Source: an uncultured Nitrososphaerales archaeon
GTDB lineage: Archaea; Thermoproteota; Nitrososphaeria; Nitrososphaerales; Nitrosocaldaceae
Assembly (NCBI GenBank): GCA_938030895.1
Contig: CALHIV010000004.1
Span: 45,235-109,234 of the forward strand
Reading direction: 5' to 3'
DNA: 64,000 nt
The first letter of the stretch is position 1; every line of letters starts with the position of its first letter. Below the pieces are notes generated by a model that was given only the letters and a program-made list of their open reading frames with translations, was not told the DNA's origin and searched no databases. Both the position numbers and the translations under genes were made by a program. This document shows, piece after piece, positions 9,521-18,832 of the stretch.

Positions 9521-12263
9521 ATGAGCCTTTAGCGCTTATCCTCCTCATCACCATCTCATGCAATGCCTCAAGCATCTCCTTCCTATCCTCCATGAGGACA
9601 ACATCGCTATAGCCAGAGACTATGAGCATATGGCTGAATGGCGATGGTACATCCATACTGCTGAAGAGTATGAACCTCCTCCTATCCTGCTCAATATCCA
9701 TTAGTATCTGCTCAGCTCTCTTCACATCCATCAGATCCTCCATAACCTCCCTGTATGTCTCTTCTAGCACAGGGAAGTTATCGAGCCTCTCACATAACCT
9801 CATGAGTATCTCTGCATTGGTCTGCTGCCTTGCAACTGTAACCTCGTAACCCTTGTAGTTCCTCAACACCATCAGTGCTCTGGTTGCGCAATGCCTGAAC
9901 CTCGTCCTAACCATCTCGGTACTCTTTATCGCATTAAGCAAGAGCGATCTTATGTTGGATGAGTTGACTGAACTTATTATCCTACTTACTATGGATGGGA
10001 TATCTTCATCATACTCTCCTAGCGTAAGCATAAATGCACTATCACTAACCGTAACTGCAACATTCCTCCTCATAATGACTCTAGCAGCATAGGCATAAGC
10101 TCTAGCAAGTGCATCGTTAACCCTTCTTCCAAAGACGCAATGGAAGATGAGGTTATGCCTATCATGCTCATCAACATAGTGCTCTACCAACAGGTTACTA
10201 TCGCTTGGGTATGCTTTAACCCCTAATGCCTTGAGGAATCTATACTGTGCATAGATGTACTCTACTATGGCATGTGAAGCATTCTCATCCGTATATAGCC
10301 TCTCCATGATCATCTTTGCTATCTTATCCTTCAATCTCTCTATATCCTTTGCATCTATTGCGTCAATGCTGGCATAGCCTCTCCTCCTACCCTTATTACC
10401 CCTACCACCATCCTTACTCTTGATCATCTCCATCCCCTTATCTAGCATTGAGAATAACTCACCCCTCAACCTCCCTATCTCCTCTCCAAGGTCAAAGCTC
10501 AAGGGGAGCATCTCACTAAACCAACTTGGGATGGTTGGTCTCATCCCTTCAGCGCTTCTAACCGTTGCTGTCAAACCTTTGCTTGATATGAACTCGTATG
10601 TCTTGCCCCCTAACACGAATATATCCCCAGGGCTAAGGCGTTCAAGGAACTCCTCCTCTATGCTCCCTACCCACTTCCCATCCCTTGTATAGACCTTGAC
10701 TGCAACCTCATCTGGTATAGTTCCTATATTTGTAGCATAGATCATCCTTGCTGTAGAGCCTCTCTTCCCAAACTCATCTGTAGCCTCATCATACCATATC
10801 TTACCATAGACTTTATGCCCTTCAAGGCCTTTGTACATACCAGCAAGGTACCTAAGAACCCTCCTGAAACTATCCATGCTCAGATCCCTGTAGCAGTAAC
10901 TCCTCCTCACAAGCCTATAGGCATCCTCTACACTCCATCTCTTCTCTATTGCCAAACCTACTATATGCTGTGCAAGAACATCTAAGCAGTTCCTTGGTAT
11001 ATGCACACTATCTATCTTACCACGCATAGCATTCATACACATAACAGCATCCTCCACAAGGTCATCGTTATCCATAGCGATCAGGTAGCCTCTGGACTCA
11101 AGCTCTAGAGAGTGCCCAGATCTACCTACCCTCTGTATACACCTTGCTATAGACTTTGGGGAGCCTATCTGTACAACAGCATCTATACTCCCTATATCTA
11201 TACCCAACTCCAAACTTGTACTTGTAACTACTGCACGCATCTTACCATTCTTGAGCCTATCCTCTACATCGAGCCTTATCTCCCTTGAGAGGGAGCTGTG
11301 ATGTGCTGCAAGCTCATCGTCTGCATCAACTACGTTCATCTTCGATAGATGGTACACAACCCTCTCTGCTCCAGATCTAGTATTCGTGAATATGAGCGTG
11401 GTCTTGCTACTCCTTATAACATCCTTGATAAGAGAGTAGAGCCTCCTGTTCAGTTCATCTGCCTTTGCATGTACTATATCCCTGACAGGAGATATTGTGA
11501 TGATACTCATTGGTTTCACGAACCTAGCGTCGACTATTACACAATCCCTCTCTATAGCATCTCCCTTATCATTGTAAGAGTAACCAACAAGGAACCTAGC
11601 AACCTCATCCAGTGGGTGGAGTGTAGCGCTTAGCCCTATCCTCACAAGCCTGTTTGTGCATAGCTCCTCTAACCTCTCTAGACTCAGGCTTAGGTGTACA
11701 CCTCTCTTGGATGAACATAACTCATGTATCTCATCTACTATAACCCACCTTGCATCCTTGAGTCTCTCCCTGAACTTTGGTGCACATAGCACTATCGCTA
11801 TGCTCTCTGGGGTAGTTATGAGTATGTGGGGAGGCCTCCTGAGCATCCTTGCCCTCTCACTCTGCGGTGTATCCCCAGTTCTAACACCTACCCTTATCTT
11901 GCTTACCGATGCATCTATTGCAGATAACTCAGCGAGAGGTTCCCTCAGGTTCTTTGCTATATCATTGTTCAATGAGCGTAGTGGGCTCACATATATGCAG
12001 TATACCTTATCCTCAAGCAGATCTCTCCTTGCGAGACTTACAAGCTCGCTTATTATGCTTAGAAATGCACTGAGAGTCTTGCCAGAACCTGTTGGACTTG
12101 CTACAAGGGTGTTATTGCCTTGGAGTACGCTTGGTATTGCATATCTCTGTGGAGGGGTTAGCGACCTGAACCTCTCCTTGAACCATTCCCTAACAACACT
12201 ATCGAGCATATCTATTACATCCTCATCCCTGTAGGTGTAGAGCTCATCAGCATGCCTTATCAT
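9519..12263 (-). CDS. lhr: Lhr-type superfamily 2 DNA helicase (Lhr core plus extension)
   Basis: About 914 residues, typical of archaeal Lhr. Walker A ASPTGSGKT is near 60, the DEIH box (IVDEIHE) near 174, motif III GLSATLHP near 205, motif VI RCIQRVGRSGHS near 378, and the C-terminal half contains the winged-helix and beta-barrel region used for DNA binding. It translocates 3'-5' on single-stranded DNA and unwinds RNA:DNA hybrids in characterised homologues. A basic low-complexity insert (KSKDGGRGNKGRRRGY) sits near 615. ATG 12263 is chosen over TTG 12278. The gene lies between an SNM1-like nuclease and a metallophosphoesterase on the same strand, echoing the bacterial Lhr-MPE-EXO-LIG set without the ligase. 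Confidence 0.93.
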   Translation of the reverse strand: MIRHADELYTYRDEDVIDMLDSVVREWFKERFRSLTPPQRYAIPSVLQGNNTLVASPTGSGKTLSAFLSIISELVSLARRDLLEDKVYCIYVSPLRSLNNDIAKNLREPLAELSAIDASVSKIRVGVRTGDTPQSERARMLRRPPHILITTPESIAIVLCAPKFRERLKDARWVIVDEIHELCSSKRGVHLSLSLERLEELCTNRLVRIGLSATLHPLDEVARFLVGYSYNDKGDAIERDCVIVDARFVKPMSIITISPVRDIVHAKADELNRRLYSLIKDVIRSSKTTLIFTNTRSGAERVVYHLSKMNVVDADDELAAHHSSLSREIRLDVEDRLKNGKMRAVVTSTSLELGIDIGSIDAVVQIGSPKSIARCIQRVGRSGHSLELESRGYLIAMDNDDLVEDAVMCMNAMRGKIDSVHIPRNCLDVLAQHIVGLAIEKRWSVEDAYRLVRRSYCYRDLSMDSFRRVLRYLAGMYKGLEGHKVYGKIWYDEATDEFGKRGSTARMIYATNIGTIPDEVAVKVYTRDGKWVGSIEEEFLERLSPGDIFVLGGKTYEFISSKGLTATVRSAEGMRPTIPSWFSEMLPLSFDLGEEIGRLRGELFSMLDKGMEMIKSKDGGRGNKGRRRGYASIDAIDAKDIERLKDKIAKMIMERLYTDENASHAIVEYIYAQYRFLKALGVKAYPSDSNLLVEHYVDEHDRHNLIFHCVFGRRVNDALARAYAYAARVIMRRNVAVTVSDSAFMLTLGEYDEDIPSIVSRIISSVNSSNIRSLLLNAIKSTEMVRTRFRHCATRALMVLRNYKGYEVTVARQQTNAEILMRLCERLDNFPVLEETYREVMEDLMDVKRAEQILMDIEQDRRRFILFSSMDVPSPFSHMLIVSGYSDVVLMEDRKEMLEALHEMVMRRISAKGS

Positions 12264-12316
12264 TACACATTTACGCAAGTATGGAAGTCCTATTATTCAT
12301 TACGTTGAATCCATTA

Positions 12317-13306
12317 CTATATATAATCAAGTATATTGCACTTACTGCACTTACTGCCTATAGCCTCTGCATCATAACCCATCCCTCTAAGATATGATGC
12401 AAACTCCTCAGCGAACCCATGGAAGGTATAGATCTTGTTTGGTTTACAACTGTTTACAACCTGTACAAGTTCGTAAAAGTCACAGTGATCACTTAGAGGC
12501 AAGGTGTAATCATGGAACCTTGAATGCCAGTAGGCTAGTGCCCAACCTGTGAATGCCACTGTTACGGCATTATAATGCTTCTTCATCATCCTAACGAAGA
12601 GAGAGTTATTGCTCTGCTTTGGCGCAACCATAAGCCATGGGCCATGCTTTAGGCTATCGATATCCTTGCTACGAACTATAGTAGCATGATCATCACCAAG
12701 CCTTACTCCCAATTCTCTGTATACGCTGTTCATCCTTGCTACACTCTCATATATGTAGAGGGGCTCCCAGTGCCTGAAGAGGCTTGTTATGATCTGTGCT
12801 TTCCCAAATGGGTAGCCCATCAGTATCACTGGAAGACCTCTAGAGTACATATCTGCTATCAGCATGTTAGCCTTATGCACTATATCCTCTACGCTTGGGA
12901 ATCTGAAGCCCTTCTTACCATATGTTGACTCTATCATGAGGATCTCACATCTAGGTAGTCTTGCACCCTTCAGGAATGCCCTATCCCTTGTGCATATATC
13001 ACCAGTGTATAGTATTCTATCATCTATGAGGAGCGTCTTGGAGCCTAGAACATGGCCAGAGTCTATCATCTCTAGACTTGGATCGGGTTCATGGCTAGCA
13101 TTAGGGTATCTGAACCCACGTGCCTCTGCTATCCTTAACGTCTCCTTTGATGTTAACACCTTGCCTATGCTTGATGCCCTATGCATATGGTCTGTATGTG
13201 CATGTGATACAAATACAAGATCTGCTCTCACATCATGCTTTGGGTCTAAGGCTACCCTCCTACCCTTATACTCTACAATGATCCCAGAGTCTGAACCGAT
13301 GAGCAT
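12317..13306 (-). CDS. MBL-fold exonuclease, SNM1/EXO-like (Lhr-associated)
   Basis: 329 residues. The beta-lactamase-fold metal motif SHAHTDHMH is at 34-42, followed by SGHVLGS near 84 and YTGD near 101, then MIESTYG near 127. A late His in LSDHCDFYELV (near 274) and YTFHGFAEEFA (near 295) match beta-CASP/SNM1-type nucleases, also annotated as mRNA 3'-end processing-factor-like exonucleases. The C-terminus holds CSKC. It starts a minus-strand set with lhr (38 bases downstream) and the phosphoesterase. The expected role is processing of DNA or RNA ends in repair. RNA processing is the main alternative. Confidence 0.87.
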   Translation of the reverse strand: MLIGSDSGIIVEYKGRRVALDPKHDVRADLVFVSHAHTDHMHRASSIGKVLTSKETLRIAEARGFRYPNASHEPDPSLEMIDSGHVLGSKTLLIDDRILYTGDICTRDRAFLKGARLPRCEILMIESTYGKKGFRFPSVEDIVHKANMLIADMYSRGLPVILMGYPFGKAQIITSLFRHWEPLYIYESVARMNSVYRELGVRLGDDHATIVRSKDIDSLKHGPWLMVAPKQSNNSLFVRMMKKHYNAVTVAFTGWALAYWHSRFHDYTLPLSDHCDFYELVQVVNSCKPNKIYTFHGFAEEFASYLRGMGYDAEAIGSKCSKCNILDYI

Positions 13307-13381
13307 CAGAGTAAGGGATCACTGATACCTTATTAAGATTTGGTAGATACGCACTTATATATAAAGCATTGAAGCAAGTGT

Positions 13382-14005
13382 ATGGGCATAAACCTTGCAA
13401 TACTTGTATCTGGTAGGGGGAGCAACATGGAGGCTATACTGAAGAGCATAAGGGATGGTATGATAAAGGGAGTAGTGCCAAAGGTCGTTATAAGCAATAA
13501 GCCAAATGTTAGGGCATTGGATGTTGCAAGGCAGTATGGTGTTGATACTATCGTTATAGATGATAATGGTAGGAAGGGTGCAGATTGGGAGTATGATAAG
13601 AGGATAGTAGAATCTCTTAAAGAGTATGATGTTAGGCCAGATAACGGGCTTGTATGCCTTGCAGGGTTCATGAGGATAATGAGCAGAGAGTTTGTTCAAC
13701 TCTATAGGTGGAGGATAATGAACATACATCCATCTCTGCTCCCTGCATTCCCGGGTCTGAATGCTCAGAGGCAGGCGCTTGAGTATGGTGTGAAGGTGAC
13801 GGGATGTACTGTACACTTTGTAGATGAGGGGGTTGATACAGGACCTATAATACTACAGGAGGCTGTAGAGGTTAAGGACGATGATGATGCTGAGAGTCTA
13901 GCAGGGAGGATACTTGAGAAGGAGCATATGATATACCCTAGAGCGGTGCAACTCTTTGCTGAGGGTAGGTTAAGGATAGAGGGTAGAAGGGTAAGGATAC
14001 TCTAG
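13382..14005 (+). CDS. purN: Phosphoribosylglycinamide formyltransferase (GART)
   Basis: 207 residues, the normal PurN length. It transfers formyl from 10-formyl-THF to GAR in purine synthesis. SGRGSNM at 11-17 binds the phosphate, the catalytic triad region reads MNIHPSLLPAFPG near 113 (Asn and His) and GVDTGPI near 150 (Asp). ATG 13382 sits 26 bases after the box TTATATATAA (13354-13363), so the transcript is leaderless. It is divergent from the MBL nuclease gene and starts a one-carbon neighbourhood with folD and a 5-formyl-THF cyclo-ligase. Confidence 0.95.
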   Translation: MGINLAILVSGRGSNMEAILKSIRDGMIKGVVPKVVISNKPNVRALDVARQYGVDTIVIDDNGRKGADWEYDKRIVESLKEYDVRPDNGLVCLAGFMRIMSREFVQLYRWRIMNIHPSLLPAFPGLNAQRQALEYGVKVTGCTVHFVDEGVDTGPIILQEAVEVKDDDDAESLAGRILEKEHMIYPRAVQLFAEGRLRIEGRRVRIL

Positions 14006-14030
14006 TTGGTAAGGATACTCTAGTTGGAGA
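13992..14030 (+). repeat. Short direct repeat across the purN stop
   Basis: The segment GTAAGGATACTCTAGTTG occurs twice: at 13990-14007, over the last purN codons and stop, and at 14008-14025 immediately after it. It is an exact tandem duplication of 18 bases. The second copy adds a second in-frame TAG, because 18 is a multiple of three. No function is evident; it is an example of the small tandem duplications frequent in this window. Confidence 0.7.
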
Positions 14031-14047
14031 GAAATATAATAGCGAGG

Positions 14048-14425
14048 TTAAAGCATTATAGCGCATATATCGGATGCGTCTATAACCTTCCCTACAAGAT
14101 ATCTATACTCGTAGATGCTGGTGCTTAGAACTACAAACTTGCCCCTCCTTATATGTAATACAACCACCTTGGTTCTGATACCATCTATCTCTGCTATACA
14201 CCTTACGATCTGGTTATGCTCTATCCTTGGCTCTCGCACAAGCATGTATCTTACCTGTTGCTGTTGCTCTCTTCTTGCCTCAAGACCCTCTACATTCTCC
14301 TTACTGGTACCTGAGCAATTTGCTATATGCTCATCTATGAATCTAGGGTTTGTTGATGCAAGCCAACCGTTGCATCTCTCACACCTTACAATCACAGCAT
14401 TCTCTTGCTCGCTCATAATGCTCAA
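14048..14425 (-). CDS. Unrecognised protein with N-terminal zinc-finger-like motif
   Basis: 125 residues. Residues 14-38 read VRCERCNGWLAS...DEHIANC, a Cys-Cys-His-Cys arrangement that could bind zinc. A Gln/Arg-rich linker near 55 follows, then a beta-rich C-terminal half (VRCIAEIDGIRTKVVVLHIRRGKFVVL). No transmembrane segment or signal peptide. It is convergent with purN. I do not recognise the family; a nucleic-acid or protein binding role is possible from the finger. Confidence 0.55.
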   Translation of the reverse strand: MSIMSEQENAVIVRCERCNGWLASTNPRFIDEHIANCSGTSKENVEGLEARREQQQQVRYMLVREPRIEHNQIVRCIAEIDGIRTKVVVLHIRRGKFVVLSTSIYEYRYLVGKVIDASDICAIML

Positions 14426-14529
14426 GCCTCTTCTAGCATATATCTATATTACGCATTTTGTATATAGAAAGTATATCTTTAGCTTATCATTTTAGAGAGT
14501 ACTTAATAAATCCCTTAATATATCTAACT

Positions 14530-14700
14530 ATGAATATGAATAAGCATAGAGAGGAGGATGATGTATTCACACTCTACTCTTTACTTGAGAGTAGGATAGA
14601 GATGCTCGAGGAACATGTATCGATGCTCAAGAGCGAACTTGCATTTATCAAGAAGATCATCGAGAACAAGCACCATGGATCTGATATAGGAAGATTTTAA
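14530..14700 (+). CDS. Small coiled-coil protein of unknown function
   Basis: 56 residues from ATG 14530. The body is a single amphipathic helix with heptad spacing (LLESRIEMLEEHVSMLKSELAFIKKII), so it likely forms a coiled-coil oligomer. An upstream in-frame TTG at 14458 would add 24 residues that overlap the A/T-rich promoter region, including an ACTTAATAAATCC box (14500-14512), so the shorter form is favoured. The gene lies 27 bases before folD on the same strand and may be co-transcribed with it. No function can be assigned. Confidence 0.6.
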   Translation: MNMNKHREEDDVFTLYSLLESRIEMLEEHVSMLKSELAFIKKIIENKHHGSDIGRF

Positions 14701-14727
14701 TTGCTATAGAAGAGAGCAATATCTGAC

Positions 14728-15606
14728 TTGACAGCGGTATTGATAGATGGTAAGAGCGTAGCAGGTAAGGTGACTGAGCATGTTAAGAGAACGGTTGAGA
14801 TGCTAAAGGATAAGGGTATAGAACCATCTCTTGCCACTGTGCTTGTAGGGAATGATGAGGCATCAGCAACCTATGTTAGGAACAAGCATAGGGCATGTGA
14901 GCAGGTTGGTATTAAGACCATGAACTATCACCTCCCTGAGGATTACAGTACAAACCAACTCATGGAATTGATAGAGATGCTCAACGAGGATAGGAGGGTT
15001 CATGGTATACTGGTTCAGTTACCGCTCCCAAGGCATATCAATGAGTTCCTTATCACAAGCATGATAAAGCCAAGTAAGGATGTTGACTGCTTGACACCAT
15101 TCAACATTGGGCTACTAGCATACGATGTTGCAAAGCTTCTTCCATGCACCCCTTCTGGTATAGTTGAGTTGATGAAGCATTACAGGATAGATCCAGCAGG
15201 TAAGCATGTTGTTATAGTGAATAGGAGCGTGCTTGTAGGCAAACCATTGAGCATTATGCTACTACATATGGATGCTACAGTGACTGTATGCCACTCAAAG
15301 ACTACCAATCTAGAGGAGAGGTGCAGAGAGGCAGATATAGTGGTTACCGCTGTTGGTGATAGATCCAGGTTCGTCTTGAGCAAGGATATGGTCAAGGATG
15401 GAGCAGTCGTTATAGATGTTGGTATAGACAGGGTTGATGGTAGAATCGTTGGTGATGCAGATACAGATGTCAGGGAGAAAGCATCGTATATAACTCCAGT
15501 GCCTGGTGGAGTTGGGCCTATGACCGTTGCTATGCTCCTAAGGAATACAGTAATCGCAGCAGCGCTGAGTGAAGGTGTAGATCTGGCCCTGCATGCGGAT
15601 CGATAG
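14728..15606 (+). CDS. folD: Bifunctional methylene-THF dehydrogenase/cyclohydrolase
   Basis: 292 residues, the FolD length. It interconverts methylene-THF, methenyl-THF and 10-formyl-THF. The catalytic Lys is in YVRNKHRAC near 52, substrate signature GILVQLPLP near 97, the NADP region GKPLSIML near 170 and the family signature PVPGGVGPMTVAML near 257-270. The start is TTG 14728; no ATG lies near the conserved N-terminus (AVLIDGKSVA). Its presence beside purN and the 5-formyl-THF cyclo-ligase indicates a tetrahydrofolate-type one-carbon route feeding purine synthesis. Confidence 0.95.
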   Translation: MTAVLIDGKSVAGKVTEHVKRTVEMLKDKGIEPSLATVLVGNDEASATYVRNKHRACEQVGIKTMNYHLPEDYSTNQLMELIEMLNEDRRVHGILVQLPLPRHINEFLITSMIKPSKDVDCLTPFNIGLLAYDVAKLLPCTPSGIVELMKHYRIDPAGKHVVIVNRSVLVGKPLSIMLLHMDATVTVCHSKTTNLEERCREADIVVTAVGDRSRFVLSKDMVKDGAVVIDVGIDRVDGRIVGDADTDVREKASYITPVPGGVGPMTVAMLLRNTVIAAALSEGVDLALHADR

Positions 15607-15665
15607 TTAATTAATATATGTTGTGCTGTTAGGCTACCTCTTGAGTAGAGTAAAGTAGAGTAGAG

Positions 15666-16256
15666 ATGTATGAAGATCTGATAGGCAAGAGGAAGCAGGA
15701 GTTGAGGAGGTATATGCTGAACCTAAGGGACTCTCTTAGCAAGGAAGAGATGGTCAGAGTAAGTAGAATTATACAGGAGAAGGTTCTAGAGTCTGATGAG
15801 TTCAACTCATCCTATATAGTTGGACTCTACAGCCCGATAGGCTCTGAGGTGGATACCTCTACACTTGCAAAGAGAGTGATTGAGAGTTGTAGGGTACTTG
15901 CATATCCACGGATAGAGGATAAGTACACCATGGTATTCGCTAGAGTTAGAGATCCTACAATGGATCTTACTCTAGGCAGGTATGGTATACTTGAGCCTTC
16001 AGATTCATGTGAGATGGTTAAGCCAGATCTAATAATAGTACCAGGACTTGTATGGGATGAGCGTGGATATAGGATAGGGTATGGCAAGGGCTACTACGAT
16101 AGGTATCTTAGCAGTAATCCAGATGCTGCAAAGATAGGGCTTGCTTATGACTTTCAAGTACTTAGCAGCATACCTCACAGCGAGAGCGATGTTAGAGTTA
16201 ACATGATAGTTACAGAGAAGAGGAGCATTAGAATAGGGTTGCAGCCATCGGATTGA
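15666..16256 (+). CDS. 5-formyltetrahydrofolate cyclo-ligase family protein
   Basis: 196 residues. The family signature RIGYGKGYYDRYL is near 136-148, with SPIGSEVDT near 56 and ILEPSDSCEMVKPDLIIVPGL near 105. The enzyme uses ATP to turn 5-formyl-THF into methenyl-THF, salvaging an inhibitory folate. Start ATG 15666 follows a purine-rich stretch (AGAGTAGAG) without a clear Shine-Dalgarno. It follows folD by 59 bases on the same strand and is probably in the same functional group. Some members of the family act on other substrates such as thiamine precursors, a less likely alternative here. Confidence 0.9.
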   Translation: MYEDLIGKRKQELRRYMLNLRDSLSKEEMVRVSRIIQEKVLESDEFNSSYIVGLYSPIGSEVDTSTLAKRVIESCRVLAYPRIEDKYTMVFARVRDPTMDLTLGRYGILEPSDSCEMVKPDLIIVPGLVWDERGYRIGYGKGYYDRYLSSNPDAAKIGLAYDFQVLSSIPHSESDVRVNMIVTEKRSIRIGLQPSD

Positions 16257-16323
16257 CTCTACAATCTATGTAAGAATGAGACCCTTCGGTTAAAAAGTTA
16301 TAAAATACTATAACGGGTTAGAC

Positions 16324-16770
16324 TTGTTGAATTTAAGCGAGGCAAACGTGATACTGAGGAGGGCTATAGTCAGTATATACTTTGAGCCAGAACTGATGAG
16401 GCGTAACTACAAGAGATCGAGCGTAAAGCATCCAAATATAGAGGGGGAGGGCATGACTCTGAATGATCATCTACACCTCTTCTTCGACCTATACACGGGG
16501 TGTGATTATCCTGATGGTGATGAGTGGTTCATCGTAGAGTATATTCTGCCTTACAATACAAAACTCCCTGATAGCCTCAAGGGGCCAGATTACTTCACCA
16601 CATTGGCAGTGGATGAGAATAACAGTTACTGGAGGCATAGAGAACTGATAAGGTATAGATACGGTAAGAGTAAGAGACTGGATGAGGCTGTAGATTTCAT
16701 AGATAAGAAGTATAAGGAGTTGAGCGATGTACTCAATGAGCATTCGTTACTGGATGGGCCAAAATCATGA
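16324..16770 (+). CDS. Unrecognised soluble protein
   Basis: 148 residues from TTG 16324, which lies about 24 bases after the box TTATAAAATA (16299-16308). The protein mixes acidic and aromatic residues (HLFFDLYTGCDYPDGDEWFIVEYILPY) and ends in a charged helix. There is no membrane segment, signal peptide or Cys cluster. It is convergent with the next gene. I recognise no family; only the good open frame, promoter spacing and ordinary codon use support it. Confidence 0.55.
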   Translation: MLNLSEANVILRRAIVSIYFEPELMRRNYKRSSVKHPNIEGEGMTLNDHLHLFFDLYTGCDYPDGDEWFIVEYILPYNTKLPDSLKGPDYFTTLAVDENNSYWRHRELIRYRYGKSKRLDEAVDFIDKKYKELSDVLNEHSLLDGPKS

Positions 16771-16813
16771 TATATGTATAGTAAATAGCACTTGTAATAC
16801 GCTTTAATAGCAT

Positions 16814-17422
16814 TCATGCGATCATACTCCATACGCCTCCCATATACCTGTACTCTTTACCATCGAGATATGCACTCCTTGGGTACCATCTCATCTCTTC
16901 GCTTGAGAAGACGAACCTTACCTCTTCAGCATCTGGGAGGGATCTGAATAATACTGTATCTACAACATGCTCTACAGCCTCTATGGCCTTTTTGAATACC
17001 TTGCTATTACTCTCTGCAGTACTGAATACTATGGTTGGTGAGCCTAGAAATCTAAGTCTAAATGCTAGTCTACCTCTACCCCTCCTCCATTTTATATTCT
17101 TGATTATCTCTTTCAGCATCTCCCATCTCTCAAAACCAATGCCCTTTACGAAGTTCATATCATACTGTATGGGTAGATCTATGCCTAATATGCTAATCAA
17201 TACCATGCTCTCCTTACCGCCCTTACCACTACTGTTATTACTACCCTTCTCCTCCATACCTACCCAATCAATAAGATTATAATCCCAGTCCTTAACGATC
17301 TCCTCTTGCTGTTGCTCATCCTTCACAACCTCCTCTATAACCTCGAACCTCTCATTGAGTAGGTTGAATAGCGCTTCTACCTCAGCTTGGGATAGACCTC
17401 TATGCACCAACCTTGCATACAT
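16814..17422 (-). CDS. Unrecognised soluble protein
   Basis: 202 residues. The N-terminal 70 residues are a Glu/Gln-rich helix (LLNERFEVIEEVVKDEQQQEEIVKDW) then a Ser/Asn/Gly/Lys insert (GSNNSSGKGGKES) that looks like a slippage-derived loop. The C-terminal half has alternating strands and basic residues (KWRRGRGRLAFRLRFLG). No known motif is visible. It shares strand with the three following unrecognised genes down to 19456, each separated by 40-120 bases. Confidence 0.55.
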   Translation of the reverse strand: MYARLVHRGLSQAEVEALFNLLNERFEVIEEVVKDEQQQEEIVKDWDYNLIDWVGMEEKGSNNSSGKGGKESMVLISILGIDLPIQYDMNFVKGIGFERWEMLKEIIKNIKWRRGRGRLAFRLRFLGSPTIVFSTAESNSKVFKKAIEAVEHVVDTVLFRSLPDAEEVRFVFSSEEMRWYPRSAYLDGKEYRYMGGVWSMIA

Positions 17423-17465
17423 TGTAATATTAAGGTATAATGCTTATTTTATTTATTATCTACTC

Positions 17466-18023
17466 CTAAATCATGCCTAGGAACCTGAGCAGGTGTATGA
17501 GTCCATAACCTCCACCAACGAAGCATGATGGTACCCATGGTACAAGTAATGGTATCCCTCTAAGCCTGATCTTGTGATTATCTATTATCCTGCTAACATA
17601 TTCGTTAAGATTAGCATTCCATATCTTGTAATCTATACCATTCCTCTTCAGCATATCTGCAAGCTCGTACAGCACTGCCCCCCTAGCACTGAATATATGC
17701 TGAATATACCTCCTAGATATCTCCACCTCCCCTCCTACAGCTATTGTATCATCTGCACCATCAACACGAAGAAGCCTAACATGCATCTCCCACCCTTTGT
17801 TCAGCATCTTTGTTAACCCATGCCCTATCTGCATCCTCTTCCTATTCTCACAGAAGAGTAGTTTATGGAACCCCTCTGCTAGGAATGTTTCAACGATATC
17901 CTTAGTATCCCTTCTAACTAGAAGGTAGAGTGGACCATCCTTGACCTCATCCCTTCTGATCAGGTGTATAAGGCCTCTTACTAGGCTCACGGTCCTAGGG
18001 TATAACAGCATGTAGTCTGCCAT
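17466..18023 (-). CDS. Unrecognised protein
   Basis: 185 residues, no signal peptide. An alpha/beta-looking N-terminal half (LYPRTVSLVRGLIHLIRRDE... LYLLVRRDTKDIVETFLAEGF) is followed by a mixed region and a hydrophobic C-terminus (GGGYGLIHLLRFLGMI). A single His/Cys pattern is not enough for a metal site. It is the middle of a minus-strand group of unrecognised genes. No function can be proposed. Confidence 0.55.
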   Translation of the reverse strand: MADYMLLYPRTVSLVRGLIHLIRRDEVKDGPLYLLVRRDTKDIVETFLAEGFHKLLFCENRKRMQIGHGLTKMLNKGWEMHVRLLRVDGADDTIAVGGEVEISRRYIQHIFSARGAVLYELADMLKRNGIDYKIWNANLNEYVSRIIDNHKIRLRGIPLLVPWVPSCFVGGGYGLIHLLRFLGMI

Positions 18024-18084
18024 ATCATTACTTACTAAACCCTACATAAATAATCTTTCTATCAACTAGTTATCACTATACCAT

Positions 18085-18774
18085 TCAGATGTTGAGATGG
18101 TATCTTATGAAGTCCATTATAGAACTTGTAGGTATCATTGTATCGTGCTTATGCATTGGATCTGAATCATGCTCTTCGCACTTGTATATAGTGCTCATCC
18201 TTACATGTTTGCCAGACGTAAGTATATACTCAACCAATCTGCTCATACTCCTAAGAGATGCTATGCCCTTGATCACTCTGGAGGCAGTAGAGTCATCATC
18301 ATAATCCCTTAGCCATAGCCTAACCATCTCCTCTATAGTGCTATTATCAACCTGCTCTATAGCATCTATGCCCCTTATAACGGTCCTCCTGTTAAGCGAG
18401 AGTATACCTGTGCTTGATGATATCGTATGCAAAGCTACGCATGGTTCGTCTATTATGAATCTGAGGTTGAATGGTGTAGGGTACACTATTGGATCTATAC
18501 TCACGCTGAGATGCTCATAACCGAACCTCTTGACTGATATGTAGAGTACATGCCTATCAGTAGCGATGATGTAAGGCTTACCATGCTCTACTCCATTGAG
18601 TTCCTTCACCTTAGCCTCTGCTGTAGCAAGTATATCCTCCCCAGCCTCAACCAACCTCTTTGCCAACTCCTCCCGTGTCTGCTGCTGATATGCTGCTATC
18701 ACATACTGCTGCCTCCTCTTCATCTCCTCAACCTCCTGCTCCACGAGTTTAAGTACAGCGTAGAGGTCTAGCAT
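18085..18774 (-). CDS. Unrecognised protein with N-terminal coiled coil
   Basis: 229 residues. Residues 1-50 form a long charged helix with Gln-rich stretch (EVEEMKRRQQYVIAAYQQQTREELAKRL), likely coiled coil. The middle is beta-rich (PYIIATDRHVLYISVKRFG) and contains a possible ligand region; the C-terminal 35 residues have Cys, His and Asp clustered (KCEEHDSDPMHKHD), which might bind a metal. No family recognised. Same strand as its neighbours. Confidence 0.55.
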   Translation of the reverse strand: MLDLYAVLKLVEQEVEEMKRRQQYVIAAYQQQTREELAKRLVEAGEDILATAEAKVKELNGVEHGKPYIIATDRHVLYISVKRFGYEHLSVSIDPIVYPTPFNLRFIIDEPCVALHTISSSTGILSLNRRTVIRGIDAIEQVDNSTIEEMVRLWLRDYDDDSTASRVIKGIASLRSMSRLVEYILTSGKHVRMSTIYKCEEHDSDPMHKHDTMIPTSSIMDFIRYHLNI

Positions 18775-18832
18775 AATGCATCTTGAGCAAGAGAGTATAA
18801 AATACTTTCATTCAATATCTGCAAGTAATCTC

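Noticed and set aside
11656..12234. 192-residue plus-strand frame
   Set aside because: It lies wholly inside lhr on the other strand, its product is Ser/Leu-rich as expected from antisense of helicase codons, and lhr has full conserved motifs.
13355..13816. Minus-strand frame over purN
   Set aside because: Overlaps purN fully; the product is Tyr/Ile/His-rich without motifs and purN has its catalytic residues intact.
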